This document shows positions 53,084 to 63,825 of a DNA stretch of 64,000 nt, piece after piece. Below the pieces are notes generated by a model. The model was not told the origin of the DNA. It ran no database searches and saw nothing but the letters and a program-made list of their open reading frames with translations. Both the position numbers and the translations under genes were made by a program. The stretch is from the NCBI RefSeq assembly GCF_035998295.1, contig NZ_DASYHS010000157.1, positions 1 to 64,000 on the forward strand, in the 5' to 3' direction. The DNA comes from DASYHS01 sp035998295 (GTDB lineage Bacteria > Pseudomonadota > Alphaproteobacteria > Azospirillales > Azospirillaceae). How positions within the stretch are numbered: position 1 is the stretch's first letter; every line of letters begins with the position of its first letter.

Positions 53084-53976
53084 CAGTCCCGCCCGAAGCG
53101 GTGGAGGCCGTGCGAGGCGCGGGCGGCAAGCACGGTGTTATGGAGCAGGCAGGCGATCGTCATCGGCCCGACGCCGCCCGGCACCGGGGTGATCGCCCCG
53201 GCGACCGCGGCGGCCTCGTCGAAGCGCACGTCGCCGACGAGGCGGGTCTTGCCGGGTTCGGCCGCGGGCACGCGGTTGATGCCGACGTCGATCACCGTGG
53301 CCCCCGGCCTTATCCAGTCGCCCCGGACCATCTCGGGCCGGCCGACGGCGGCGACCAGGATATCGGCCCGGCGGCATTCCTCCGGCAGGTCGCGGGTGCG
53401 CGAATGGGCGAGCGTGACCGTGCAGTCCGCGCCCAGCAGGAGTTGGGCCATCGGTCGGCCGACGATGGTCGAGCGGCCCAGCACGAGGGCGCGCAGCCCC
53501 GCCAAGTCGCCCAGCGCGTCGCGCAGCAGCATCAGGCAGCCGAGCGGCGTGCAGGGAACGAGGCCGGGCAGGCCCTGGGCGAGCAGCCCGGCGTTGACGG
53601 GATGGAAGCCGTCGACGTCCTTGGCCGGGTCGATCGCGCGGATGACGGCGGACGGGTCGATACCGGACGGCAGCGGCAGCTGGACGAGGATGCCGTGCAC
53701 CTCGGGGTCCCGGTTCAGGCGGTCGATGAGCGCCAGAAGCGTCGCCTGGTCGGTGCCGGCCTCGAGCCGGTGCTCGAAGGAGCGCATGCCGGCTTCCAGG
53801 GTGGCGCGCCCCTTGTTGCGGACGTAGACCTGGCTCGCCGGGTCCTCGCCGACCAGGACCACGGCGAGGCCGGGCACCAGCCCATGCCGCTCCCTCAATT
53901 CGGCGACTTCCCCGCCGATGCGGGCGCGCAGGCCCGCCGCGAACGCCTTGCCGTCGATGATGCGTGCCTCAGTCAT
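53083..53976 (-). CDS. folD: Methylenetetrahydrofolate dehydrogenase/cyclohydrolase
   Basis: A 297-residue bifunctional enzyme of one-carbon metabolism. Catalytic Tyr and Lys are in VYVRNKGRA, then VQLPLP, KDVDGFHPVN, the NADP site VLGRSTIVGRPMA and the C-terminal PVPGGVGPMT. It overlaps the upstream DUF167 gene by 8 bases and the downstream corA start by 1 base, forming the chain yggT-yggU-folD-corA. Confidence 0.97.
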   Translation of the reverse strand: MTEARIIDGKAFAAGLRARIGGEVAELRERHGLVPGLAVVLVGEDPASQVYVRNKGRATLEAGMRSFEHRLEAGTDQATLLALIDRLNRDPEVHGILVQLPLPSGIDPSAVIRAIDPAKDVDGFHPVNAGLLAQGLPGLVPCTPLGCLMLLRDALGDLAGLRALVLGRSTIVGRPMAQLLLGADCTVTLAHSRTRDLPEECRRADILVAAVGRPEMVRGDWIRPGATVIDVGINRVPAAEPGKTRLVGDVRFDEAAAVAGAITPVPGGVGPMTIACLLHNTVLAARASHGLHRFGRD

Positions 53977-54322
53977 CTCGCCCTCGGTCGGTTCGCCGGC
54001 TCCCGATCGCGCCGAGGCGCGCTTCGATGCGTCCGGCCAGTTCCGCGGGATCGCCCGCGACGTGCAGGATCTTGTTGCGGTCGGTGGCTCCGGCGACGAC
54101 GGCGACCGCCGTCCTGGGCACGCCCCACTCCTTCGCCAACAGCTTCGTCACCGCCTCGTTCGCCCGCCCGTCCTCGGGCGCCGCCGTGACCTGGACCAGC
54201 ACGGCCATGGTGCCCTCGGCCGTCGGCCGAAGCCCGGCGACCGCGTTGCGCGACGCCTTCGGAGTGACGCGCGCGGCGACGCGGACGCCGTCCGGGACCA
54301 CCCGGACCGGCCCGCCGCTCAC
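53969..54322 (-). CDS. DUF167 (YggU) family protein
   Basis: A 117-residue protein with ARVTPKASRNAVAG, QVTAAPEDGRANEAVTKLLAKEW and VVAGATDRNKILHV, typical of YggU. Function unknown, though it often neighbours YggT. The GTG at 54322 overlaps the YggT stop as GTGA and is preferred to GTG at 54334. It overlaps folD by 8 bases. Confidence 0.88.
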   Translation of the reverse strand: MSGGPVRVVPDGVRVAARVTPKASRNAVAGLRPTAEGTMAVLVQVTAAPEDGRANEAVTKLLAKEWGVPRTAVAVVAGATDRNKILHVAGDPAELAGRIEARLGAIGSRRTDRGRDD

Positions 54323-54603
54323 ATCCCGAACCACAACTCGCGCAGGAGGTTGCGCAGGAAATAGATCAGCAGGATCAGGACGACCGGCGAGACGTCGATG
54401 CCGCCGAGGTTGGGCAGCACGCGCCGGATCGGCGCCAGCACCGGATCGGTCAGGCGGTAGAGCATGTCGCCGATCATGTGGACCACCCGGTTATGGGTGT
54501 TGACCACGCCGAAGGCAAACAGCCAGCTCAGGACCGCGGATGCGATCAGGACCCAGACGTAGAGTTCCAGGACGGTGTCGATCAGGAGGAAAAGCGAGAC
54601 CAT
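54319..54603 (-). CDS. YggT family membrane protein
   Basis: A 94-residue inner-membrane protein with two or three helices (LFLLIDTVLELYVWVLIASA, ...VLILLIYFLRNLLRELW) and the conserved central LYRLTDPVLAPIRRVLPNLG of the YggT family. It opens the yggT-yggU-folD-corA operon. Proposed roles include ion homeostasis and cell division, unproven here. Confidence 0.92.
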   Translation of the reverse strand: MVSLFLLIDTVLELYVWVLIASAVLSWLFAFGVVNTHNRVVHMIGDMLYRLTDPVLAPIRRVLPNLGGIDVSPVVLILLIYFLRNLLRELWFGM

Positions 54604-54773
54604 GGGGACGGCGCTCTGGCTGCCGGAGTGCGACGCACCCTACCCTCCCGGCCCGGTACTGGCAAGCCTCCGCACCCCCTTTTGACGGCGGGGGAAACGC
54701 TTGACAGGATGTGCCCCGCTCACCTATATGCTGCGCCACAGAGCCTCGGCAATGCCGGGGTCTCCCGGACGGT

Positions 54774-54849
<76 letters not shown>

Positions 54850-54886
54850 ATCCCCTCGAAGAACCATAAATCCGCAGGCGGCGATA

Positions 54887-55261
54887 TCATCCGCCTCCCA
54901 GGTGCTTCCGAACGGCCTCGGTCAGGTCCCTGTCGCGAAAGGGCTTGGTCAGAACGGGTCGCTCCCGGTGCGCTTCGGGCAAGCCGTGCATGCTCTGGCC
55001 GGTGGTGAAGACGAAGGGGATGCCGGCGGTCGCCAGACGGTCCGCAACCCTGTCGATGCGCTCGCCCCGCAGGTTGACGTCCAGGAAGGCCCCGTCGAAC
55101 CCGCCCGCCTCCGCCAGTTCCAGGGCCTCGGCCAGCGATGCGGCCGTGCCGACCACCTGCATTCCGAGCCCCTCCAGCACGTCCTGCATGTCCATGGCCA
55201 CGAGCGGCTCGTCCTCGACGACGAGGATGCGAAGAGATGTCATGGAATGGGCGTCGGTCAC
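54887..55261 (-). CDS. Single-domain response regulator (receiver only)
   Basis: A 124-residue CheY-like receiver with no output domain. The acidic pocket is in LRILVVEDEPLVAMD, the phosphoacceptor Asp in GAFLDVNLRGERID, the conserved Thr in FVFTTGQ and Lys in LTKPFRDRDL. The GTG at 55261 has CGAGG five bases upstream and is preferred to ATG at 55243. It lies 186 bases after the histidine kinase on the same strand and is its likely partner, in a relay or by signalling to another protein. Confidence 0.9.
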   Translation of the reverse strand: MTDAHSMTSLRILVVEDEPLVAMDMQDVLEGLGMQVVGTAASLAEALELAEAGGFDGAFLDVNLRGERIDRVADRLATAGIPFVFTTGQSMHGLPEAHRERPVLTKPFRDRDLTEAVRKHLGGG

Positions 55262-55447
55262 TGCGGCCTCGCTTTGGACGGGTCTTGCGAAGACCCTCCC
55301 GCACGTACGGGGCCCTTGGCAACCCCCTAGTGAAGGCCTGCCCTTCGGGAGTACCCTCGGGGCGTCATCCCGCGCAGCCGATGCAGGCCGGTACGGCCGC
55401 GCCGGGAGCAGGGCGCCCGGCCGCGGCTCCCGTCCGTTTCCGGCAGT

Positions 55448-57502
<2,055 letters not shown>

Positions 57503-57613
57503 CCCGGCCCTCCCTTGCTCGAAACACGCCTCGCGGCGCACGACAAGAATATTAATCTCGTCGCGGCGATTATGGAATTAAATTATAAAAAATTTCGGGC
57601 GAATTCGGAGAGA

Positions 57614-58303
57614 TCAGCCGGCACGCCGCAGATGCGGCGTCAGGCGCCACTCCACCGATTTGACGATGCGGGTGATCAGGAAGTTGACCAGCAGGTAGAT
57701 CGCGCCCGCTATGATGAAGACTTCGAATACCTGAAAAGTCTGCGAGATGATGCGCCGGGCGACGCCCGTCACCTCCAGCAGCGTGATGGTGCTGGCGAGC
57801 GAGCTCGCCTTCACCATCAGGATGATCTCGTTGCCATAGGCCGGCAACGCCTGACGCATCGCGACGGGTGCGATGATCCGCCGGTAGATCGTCATGCGGG
57901 GCATCCCGAGCGCCTTGGCCGCCTCGACCTGGCCGAAGGGTACGGACTGGATGCCGCCGCGGATGATCTCGCCGGTATAGGCCGCGGTGTTGAGGCCCAG
58001 GGCGAGGACCGCGCACCAGTAGGCCTCGCGCAGGAAGGGCCAGAGGAAGCTGTCGCGCACCAACTCGAACTGGCCGAGGCCGTAATAAATCAGGAAGATC
58101 TGCACCAGCAGCGGCGTGCCGCGGAATACAAAGACGTAGCTCCAGGCAAGGCCCGACAGCAGCGGATGGTGCGACAGCCGGAGGAACGCGACGCCGATGG
58201 CGAGCAGCAGGCCGAACAGAAGCGACAGCGTGACGAGCTGGAGCGTGAGCGGCAGGCCGCCCAGCAGCCGCAACAGGACGTCGTAGATGGCGCCGGCTTC
58301 CAT
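57614..58303 (-). CDS. Polar amino acid ABC permease (HisM-like)
   Basis: A 229-residue inner-membrane subunit with five helices and the EAA loop EAAKALGMPRMTIYRRIIAP. It resembles HisM/ArtM-type permeases. It is the last gene of a four-gene importer operon, 3 bases after the HisQ-like gene. An AT-rich patch follows the stop. Confidence 0.93.
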   Translation of the reverse strand: MEAGAIYDVLLRLLGGLPLTLQLVTLSLLFGLLLAIGVAFLRLSHHPLLSGLAWSYVFVFRGTPLLVQIFLIYYGLGQFELVRDSFLWPFLREAYWCAVLALGLNTAAYTGEIIRGGIQSVPFGQVEAAKALGMPRMTIYRRIIAPVAMRQALPAYGNEIILMVKASSLASTITLLEVTGVARRIISQTFQVFEVFIIAGAIYLLVNFLITRIVKSVEWRLTPHLRRAG

Positions 58304-58306
58304 GGT

Positions 58307-59020
58307 TCAGGCCCGCCTTACGCCGCGGTTGGCATGCCGCTCGGCACGCTCGAAGCCGTAGGTGGAAATGGAGGTCATCGTGAGATACAGCACCGCCGCG
58401 GCCCCGTAGAACAGGAAGGGATTGCGCGTGGACCCGGCAGCGAGGTTGGCGGCGCGCATCAGTTCGGCCAGCGCCATGACGGAGATCAGCGACGTGTCCT
58501 TTAGGGTGAGCTGCCACACATTGCCCAGCCCCGGCAGGGCGAAACGCAGCGTCTGCGGCATCAGGATGCGCCTGAACAACTGTCCGCGGCGCATGCCGAG
58601 CGCCTTGCCGGCCTCAAGCTGGCCATAGGGCACGGCCATGATCGCGCCCCGGATCACCTCGGTCGAATAGGCGCCGCTGATCAGGCCGATCGCCAGCACG
58701 CCGACCAGGAAGGCATCGATCTCGATGTAGCCGGCGTAGCCGAAGATCCGGGCGACCCTCATCAGGGCGAGATTGGTGCCGAAGAACAGCAGGTAGATCA
58801 CCAGCAGCTCGGGAATGCCGCGCAGCACGGTGGTGTAAAAGTCGGCGGCCACGCCGAGCACGCGGCTGCCCGAAAGCTTGGCCAGCGCGCCGAGCGTCCC
58901 GAATACCTGGCCGAGCAGGAAGCCGCCCACCGCCACGGCGACGGTCATGGCCGCGCCGCGGAGCAGCTCGTCGCCCCAGCCCGCGTCGCCGAACTTGAGA
59001 AGGTCCAGGAAATCCAACAT
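58307..59020 (-). CDS. Polar amino acid ABC permease (HisQ-like)
   Basis: A 237-residue inner-membrane subunit with five helices and the EAA loop EAGKALGMRRGQLFRRILMP. FYTTVLRGIPELLVIYLLFF is the family motif. ATG at 59020 (MLDFLDLLKFG) is preferred to ATG at 59038. It lies 62 bases after the binding-protein gene. Confidence 0.93.
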   Translation of the reverse strand: MLDFLDLLKFGDAGWGDELLRGAAMTVAVAVGGFLLGQVFGTLGALAKLSGSRVLGVAADFYTTVLRGIPELLVIYLLFFGTNLALMRVARIFGYAGYIEIDAFLVGVLAIGLISGAYSTEVIRGAIMAVPYGQLEAGKALGMRRGQLFRRILMPQTLRFALPGLGNVWQLTLKDTSLISVMALAELMRAANLAAGSTRNPFLFYGAAAVLYLTMTSISTYGFERAERHANRGVRRA

Positions 59021-59082
59021 GCGAAGGCGAGCCGGCATCCCGGCCGCCCCGTCTCCGGGGCAGCCGGTGCCTCAGGCCCGTT

Positions 59083-59922
59083 TCACTCCTTCATCGAGGC
59101 GTCGAAGCCGAACCACTGGGTGGTCATGCGGGCGATCGTGCCGTCCTCGGTGGCGGCCTTGATCGCGGCGTCGAACTTCTCGCGGAGCGCGTCGTCGCCC
59201 TGGCGCACGCCGACGCCGACGCCGATGCCGATCGGCCCGCCGGTGAAGCCCGGACCGAAGATCTCGACACCGCCCTGGGTCTCGATCACGGACCTCGTCG
59301 CCGAGCTGTCGGCCAACATCGCGTCGATGCGGCCCGACAGCAGATCGAGCGCGATGCTGTCGACCTTGTCGTAGGTCTGGACGTCGACGTCGGGCAGGTA
59401 CTCCTGCATCATGTTCTGGTGCGTGGTCGCGACCTGAACGCCGACGGTCTGGCCTTCCAACGCCTTGGCGAGCGTGTCGAGCGCCTGCTGCTCCTCGGCG
59501 CTGACCTGGTTGTAGTCAACGCGGTCGACCGGGAAATCCAGCTTGAGCAGCGGGCTGTCCTTGAGCGCCGAGAACACGATCGGCTCCGTAGCGTAGGGGC
59601 CGGCGAAGCTGATCACCTGCCGACGCTCGTCGGTGACCGACATGCCGGCCATGATCGCGTCGTACCGTCCGGTGGTCAGGCCGGGGATGATGCCGTCCCA
59701 TTCCTGCGCGACGATCTCGCATTCGGCCTCCATGCGCCGGCACAGGTCCTTGGCGAGGTCGATCTCGAACCCTTCGAGCTGGCCGGCGGCGTTGGTGGTG
59801 TTCCACGGAGGATAGGCACCCTCCGTCGCGATGCGGATCCGCGACCAGTCCTGGGCCGCGGCCGTACCCGCCGTCGCCAGCAGCGCCGCACCGGCCGCCA
59901 GGGCCGCAACGATCTTCTTCAC
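59083..59922 (-). CDS. Amino acid-binding periplasmic protein (HisJ/ArgT-like)
   Basis: A 279-residue precursor with a signal peptide KKIVAALAAGAALLATAGTAAAQ. The mature part shows RIATEGAYPPWNTTNAAGQLEGFEIDLAKDLC, SVTDERRQVISFAGPY and IDAMLADS, typical of the Lys/Arg/Orn/His group. The GTG at 59922 has AAGGAGG eight bases upstream. A basic amino acid, octopine or nopaline ligand is likely; the exact one cannot be fixed. Confidence 0.93.
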   Translation of the reverse strand: MKKIVAALAAGAALLATAGTAAAQDWSRIRIATEGAYPPWNTTNAAGQLEGFEIDLAKDLCRRMEAECEIVAQEWDGIIPGLTTGRYDAIMAGMSVTDERRQVISFAGPYATEPIVFSALKDSPLLKLDFPVDRVDYNQVSAEEQQALDTLAKALEGQTVGVQVATTHQNMMQEYLPDVDVQTYDKVDSIALDLLSGRIDAMLADSSATRSVIETQGGVEIFGPGFTGGPIGIGVGVGVRQGDDALREKFDAAIKAATEDGTIARMTTQWFGFDASMKE

Positions 59923-60036
59923 TATGGTGGCCTCCTTGTTCTTGGGGATCTCGTTCTGGCCCGAACCGCGAGCCGGATCCGTTCCGGTCACAAGTTCATC
60001 ATTTCCGGGCCGCGGTCAAGCCGGTCGGTACGTCGC

Positions 60037-60846
60037 CTAGAGATTGCGCGCGAGAAACTGGCGGCACCGCTCCGAGCGCGGATCGCCGAAAACCTGGTCG
60101 GGCGGCCCCTGCTCCTCGATGCGGCCCTCGTGGAGGAAGATCACTTCCGAGGAGACTTCGCGCGCGAAGGCCATCTCGTGGGTCACGATGATCATGGTCG
60201 AGCCCTCGTCCGCGAGCTGCCGGATCACCCGCAGCACCTCGCCGACCAGCTCGGGATCCAGCGCGGAGGTCGGCTCGTCGAAAAGCATCACCCGAGGCTG
60301 CATCGCAAGCGCGCGCGCGATGGCGACGCGCTGCTGCTGACCACCGGAGAGATGACCGGGATAGGCGGACTCCTTGTCGTGCAGCCCGACCTTGGCGAGC
60401 AGCGTGCGGGCGCGATCCACCGCCTCGGCGCGAGGTACGCGCAGGACGTGGATCGGAGCCTCGATCACGTTCTGGAGCACGGTCATGTGACTCCAGAGAT
60501 TGAAGCTCTGAAACACCATGCCCAGCCGGGAGCGGATGCGGTCGACCTGGCGGCCGTCTGCCGGCCGGCTCCTCCCGTGGCGGTCGCGCTCCATGCGTAT
60601 CAGCTCGCCGTTGATCCAGACCCTGCCCTCGTCGGGGATTTCCAGCAGGTTGATGCAGCGCAGGAACGTGCTCTTGCCCGACCCGGACGAGCCGATCATG
60701 GAGATCACGTCGCCTTCGTTGGCCCGCAACGACACCCCTTTCAGCACCTCGAGAGCGCCGAACCTCTTGTGCAGGGCCTCGACCACGACGGCGGCGGAGG
60801 GATCGGGCGATGGTATGTCGTCTTCCTTTTGGGCCGGAAATGCCAT
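60037..60846 (-). CDS. Amino acid ABC ATP-binding protein (HisP-like)
   Basis: A 269-residue ATPase: Walker A GSSGSGKST, Q-loop GMVFQSFNLWSH, signature LSGGQQQRVAIARAL, Walker B VMLFDEPTSALDPELV and H-loop VTHEMAFA. The insertion DRHGRSRPADGRQVDRIRSR is found in HisP/ArtP-type proteins. It starts the importer operon, 114 bases before the binding-protein gene. Confidence 0.95.
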   Translation of the reverse strand: MAFPAQKEDDIPSPDPSAAVVVEALHKRFGALEVLKGVSLRANEGDVISMIGSSGSGKSTFLRCINLLEIPDEGRVWINGELIRMERDRHGRSRPADGRQVDRIRSRLGMVFQSFNLWSHMTVLQNVIEAPIHVLRVPRAEAVDRARTLLAKVGLHDKESAYPGHLSGGQQQRVAIARALAMQPRVMLFDEPTSALDPELVGEVLRVIRQLADEGSTMIIVTHEMAFAREVSSEVIFLHEGRIEEQGPPDQVFGDPRSERCRQFLARNL

Positions 60847-61008
60847 GCGTGTGGTGCCGTCCAGTCATGCGTCGACCGAAGGCTAGCCCGCACCGTCGGG
60901 CCGAGCCAAGTGGATTCTCGGCAAATCCCCTTTTCCGGGCCTCGGGCGGGAACGACGCCTGGACGGCTCGGTTTCCTTTCCAGAATGAAACGATCGGCAC
61001 GGGACGCG

Positions 61009-61212
61009 ATGACCGAGGATCCGGAGCCGGGAGCGAACCCGGGACGTGACGTGCCGGGTGGCGGCACGACGCGCAACACCGGAGGACGGCGTACCGGCGT
61101 CCGGGATGCGCACGGCCGGAACGCGGGCGGAAGCCCGCGGCGCTGGATCATCCCGCTCGCCTTCGTCCTGCTGCTGCTGGTCCTGCTGCTGCTCGCAACC
61201 GTTCCGGAATGA
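61009..61212 (+). CDS. Small tail-anchored membrane protein (67 aa)
   Basis: A Gly/Arg/Pro-rich N-terminal region (about 45 residues) and a single C-terminal hydrophobic helix (WIIPLAFVLLLLVLLLLATV). ATG at 61009 or 60985. It lies 9 bases before the stress-domain gene, so it is probably cotranscribed with it. Not recognised. Confidence 0.6.
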   Translation: MTEDPEPGANPGRDVPGGGTTRNTGGRRTGVRDAHGRNAGGSPRRWIIPLAFVLLLLVLLLLATVPE

Positions 61213-61221
61213 GGACACGCG

Positions 61222-61899
61222 ATGACCGAAAGGACGATAACGGCGCTCTTCACCGACGACGCCGGGGCGCACCGGGCGGCCGACGCGGTTCGGGCGCTCG
61301 GTTTCGGCGAAGATCGGATGATGCTCGTCGCACGCGCGGCCCTCGCGTCCGGTCACCTCGGCCCAGGCGGCAACGCGAGCGCCAGATCGGGCGACACCCA
61401 TCCCATGCCCGGCCCCATGCCCGGCCCCATGCCCGGCGAAGTCACGCCGGCCGGCACGCTGCTGGTCGTGCGGGCCGGCGCGGAGGACGAGGGCAAGCTG
61501 GTCGGCGTGCTGGAGCATCACCACCCCGACCAGATCACGAGCGAGGGCGCGGAGTACCATGCCGCGGGCTGGACCCGTTTCGACGAGGCCGCCGGAGCCT
61601 TCGGGGCGGTCGAGATCTCGGACGACCGGCTGGGCACCGCACCGGCCCGGCCGGCCGAAACCGCCGGGCTCGGCCGGGCCGGAGAGAGCGGGCGCGAGGC
61701 CGATCCGGCACCGGAACCCGGCAGTGCGGGCGGCGGGCCGCAGGCGCATCTCGAACGGATGCGCCGGAGCACCCTCGGCACGCCCGACCCGGCGCTCGAC
61801 CGCGCTCCCGAACCCGCGCCGAACACACCGGCCGGCGAACGCCGCGCCCGGGGCCGCCAGACCCGCGCCGAACGGGATTCGGATCGGCAGAACCGGTAG
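61222..61899 (+). CDS. Stress-domain protein (17M/YflT-like N-terminus)
   Basis: A 225-residue protein. The first 120 residues (TITALFTDDAGAHRAADAVRALGFGEDRMML) resemble the general-stress 17M family. The middle contains MPGPMPGPMPGE, from tandem CCCATGCCCGG-type repeats near 61404-61440. The C-terminal 100 residues are Pro/Arg/Ala-rich and disordered. Function is unknown; the match is weak and from memory. Confidence 0.55.
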   Translation: MTERTITALFTDDAGAHRAADAVRALGFGEDRMMLVARAALASGHLGPGGNASARSGDTHPMPGPMPGPMPGEVTPAGTLLVVRAGAEDEGKLVGVLEHHHPDQITSEGAEYHAAGWTRFDEAAGAFGAVEISDDRLGTAPARPAETAGLGRAGESGREADPAPEPGSAGGGPQAHLERMRRSTLGTPDPALDRAPEPAPNTPAGERRARGRQTRAERDSDRQNR

Positions 61900-61923
61900 G
61901 TGGCGCGGGCCCGGAGCCGGGTC

Positions 61924-63336
61924 TCATCCGCCCGTCTTCAATGCCTCGGTCTTCAATGCCTCGATGGCTTCGCGCAGGCGGGCGTGTTCGGACGACGCAG
62001 GGTCGAGCTGGGCGAGCAGGCGACCCCACAGCTCGGCCGCGTCCGCAGGCCGCCCGGCTTCGGCCGCGTCCTGCCCAAGCACGTAGAGGGCGGTCGCATT
62101 GGCGGGATCGACCTCCAGCGCCCGGCGCAACGCGGCAAGCGCCTCGGGCGGCGGCGGCCCGTCGGGCGCGGCATCGATCAGCGCCTCCGCGCGTGCGACC
62201 AGGACGTCCGGCCGGTCCGGGGCCGCCCTCTGCGCCCCGGCATAGGCCCCCAGGGCCTTCTCCCGGTCGCCCAGCACGCGATACGCGCGGGCAAGCCTGA
62301 GCCAGCCGTCGGCATCGCCGGGTTCCTCCGCGAGGCGGGCCGCCAACCGGTCGACCATGCCGCGGACCATCCCGGCCCGCTGCTCCGCCGTCATCTCCCC
62401 GGCAGCCTGCATCTGCTCGCGCGTCGGACCCGGCGCTGGCGCCGACGGCTGCGCGGCCGTGCCGGGCGACGACGGGTCCGGCATCACCGAGGCGACGTCG
62501 CGCCCGAGTTCGGTCGCGGCCTCGGCGATGCGCTGACGGACCATCCCGACCCAGGGCGCATCCGGCGGGCTCGCGCGCAGCAGCCCGCTCCAGCCCGCCA
62601 GCGCCGTCTCGAAGTCGCCGGCCTGCGCGCTCGCCAGCGCGAGATAGTAGCGCGCCCGCGGATCGTCGGGCACGCGCTCCAGCACGCCCTCGAAAAGGCG
62701 CCGCGCCTCCTCCGGGACGATGCCGCGATCGGTCCTCACCAGCGCTTCCGCGAAGGCGGTCGCCAGCCCGGGATCGCCCTGGCTGAGCGCGAGCGCCCGG
62801 CGATAGGCGTCGGCGGCATCGCGATGGCGTCCCATGCGGTCGTAGACCTGCGCCATCAGGACCCAGCCCTGGAGGTTTTCCGGATCGCGCTCCAGCTCCT
62901 GGCCCAGGCGGTCCAGCGCCTCGAGCACGGCCGGTGGGGCGCCGGCATCTTCCCGGGACGCGACCGGTTGCGCCGGCAGGTCGGGATGCCCGGCCGGAAG
63001 GTAGACCGCCAACGCCGCGAGCGGCAGCAGCGCCGCGATCGCTACCGCCGGCCAGCGGCCGGCCGACGTCCTCGACGGAGGCGCTGGAGCTTGCGGCCCG
63101 CGTCCGGCGTCGGCGGCGAGCATGCGCCGGCCGATCTCCGCGCGCGCCGCCTCGGCCTGGTCACGGTCGAGCAGCCCGCGGGCAACGTCGCGCTCCAGTT
63201 CCTGGAGCTGGTCGCGGTAGACCGCGAGGTCGTAGTCCGTGCGCGCGGCCGCCCCGCCGCGCGAGCGCATCAGCGGGTGGACGAGCAGGGCCACGGCGCA
63301 GGCCGTGAGCAGGGCCGCGAGGATCCAGAACAGCAT
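61924..63336 (-). CDS. ccmI: Cytochrome c maturation protein CcmI
   Basis: A 470-residue apocytochrome chaperone. The N-terminus (MLFWILAALLTACAVALLVH) and a second helix (about 95-113) anchor it; the AAARTDYDLAVYRDQLQELERDVARG segment is typical of CcmI. TPR repeats fill the rest (NLQGWVLMAQVYDRMGRHRD, ADGWLRLARAYRVLGDREKA). The C-terminus ends with a short duplicated unit (EALKT EALKT). It lies 3 bases after ccmH. Confidence 0.93.
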   Translation of the reverse strand: MLFWILAALLTACAVALLVHPLMRSRGGAAARTDYDLAVYRDQLQELERDVARGLLDRDQAEAARAEIGRRMLAADAGRGPQAPAPPSRTSAGRWPAVAIAALLPLAALAVYLPAGHPDLPAQPVASREDAGAPPAVLEALDRLGQELERDPENLQGWVLMAQVYDRMGRHRDAADAYRRALALSQGDPGLATAFAEALVRTDRGIVPEEARRLFEGVLERVPDDPRARYYLALASAQAGDFETALAGWSGLLRASPPDAPWVGMVRQRIAEAATELGRDVASVMPDPSSPGTAAQPSAPAPGPTREQMQAAGEMTAEQRAGMVRGMVDRLAARLAEEPGDADGWLRLARAYRVLGDREKALGAYAGAQRAAPDRPDVLVARAEALIDAAPDGPPPPEALAALRRALEVDPANATALYVLGQDAAEAGRPADAAELWGRLLAQLDPASSEHARLREAIEALKTEALKTGG

Positions 63337-63339
63337 GGC

Positions 63340-63825
63340 TCAGGGCTCTCCGCGGATCAGCTGGTCGAGCCGGCGACGCTCGTCCTCGCTCAAAGGCGGC
63401 ATCTCCGGGCCGGCCCGCCGACGCCCGCGCAGGAACGCCGCGACGCCGGCGCCGGCGAGCAGCAGGATCGCCGCCGGGCCGAGCCACAGGGCGTAGGTCC
63501 CGGCCTTGAACGGCGGGCGCAGCAGCACGTAGTCGCCGTAGCGGGCGACGACGTAGTCGAGCACCTCGCGCTCGTCGTCGCCGGCGGCGAGGCGCTCGCG
63601 CACGAGGATGCGCAGGTCGCGCGCCAACGGAGCGTTGCTGTCGTCGATGGACTGGTTCTGGCAGACGAGGCAGCGCAGCTCGCGGCCGATGTCGCGCGCC
63701 TGCGCCTCGAGCGCCGGGTCGGCCAGCATCTCGTCCGGCAGCACCGCCGCGGCCGGCCCGGCCAACATGGTCCAGGCCAGCACGGTCCAGGCCAGCAGCG
63801 CGAAAGCGAGCATCCGCGCCTTCAC
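63340..63825 (-). CDS. ccmH: Cytochrome c maturation protein CcmH
   Basis: A 161-residue membrane-anchored thiol-disulfide protein reducing apocytochrome c. After a signal peptide the redox motif LRCLVCQNQSIDDSNAPLARD is intact, then a C-terminal helix (ALWLGPAAILLLAGAGVAAF). The signal peptide contains LAWTVLAWTMLAG, a 12-base tandem duplication. The GTG at 63825 overlaps the ccmG stop as GTGA; ATG at 63813 is also possible. It precedes ccmI. Confidence 0.95.
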   Translation of the reverse strand: MKARMLAFALLAWTVLAWTMLAGPAAAVLPDEMLADPALEAQARDIGRELRCLVCQNQSIDDSNAPLARDLRILVRERLAAGDDEREVLDYVVARYGDYVLLRPPFKAGTYALWLGPAAILLLAGAGVAAFLRGRRRAGPEMPPLSEDERRRLDQLIRGEP

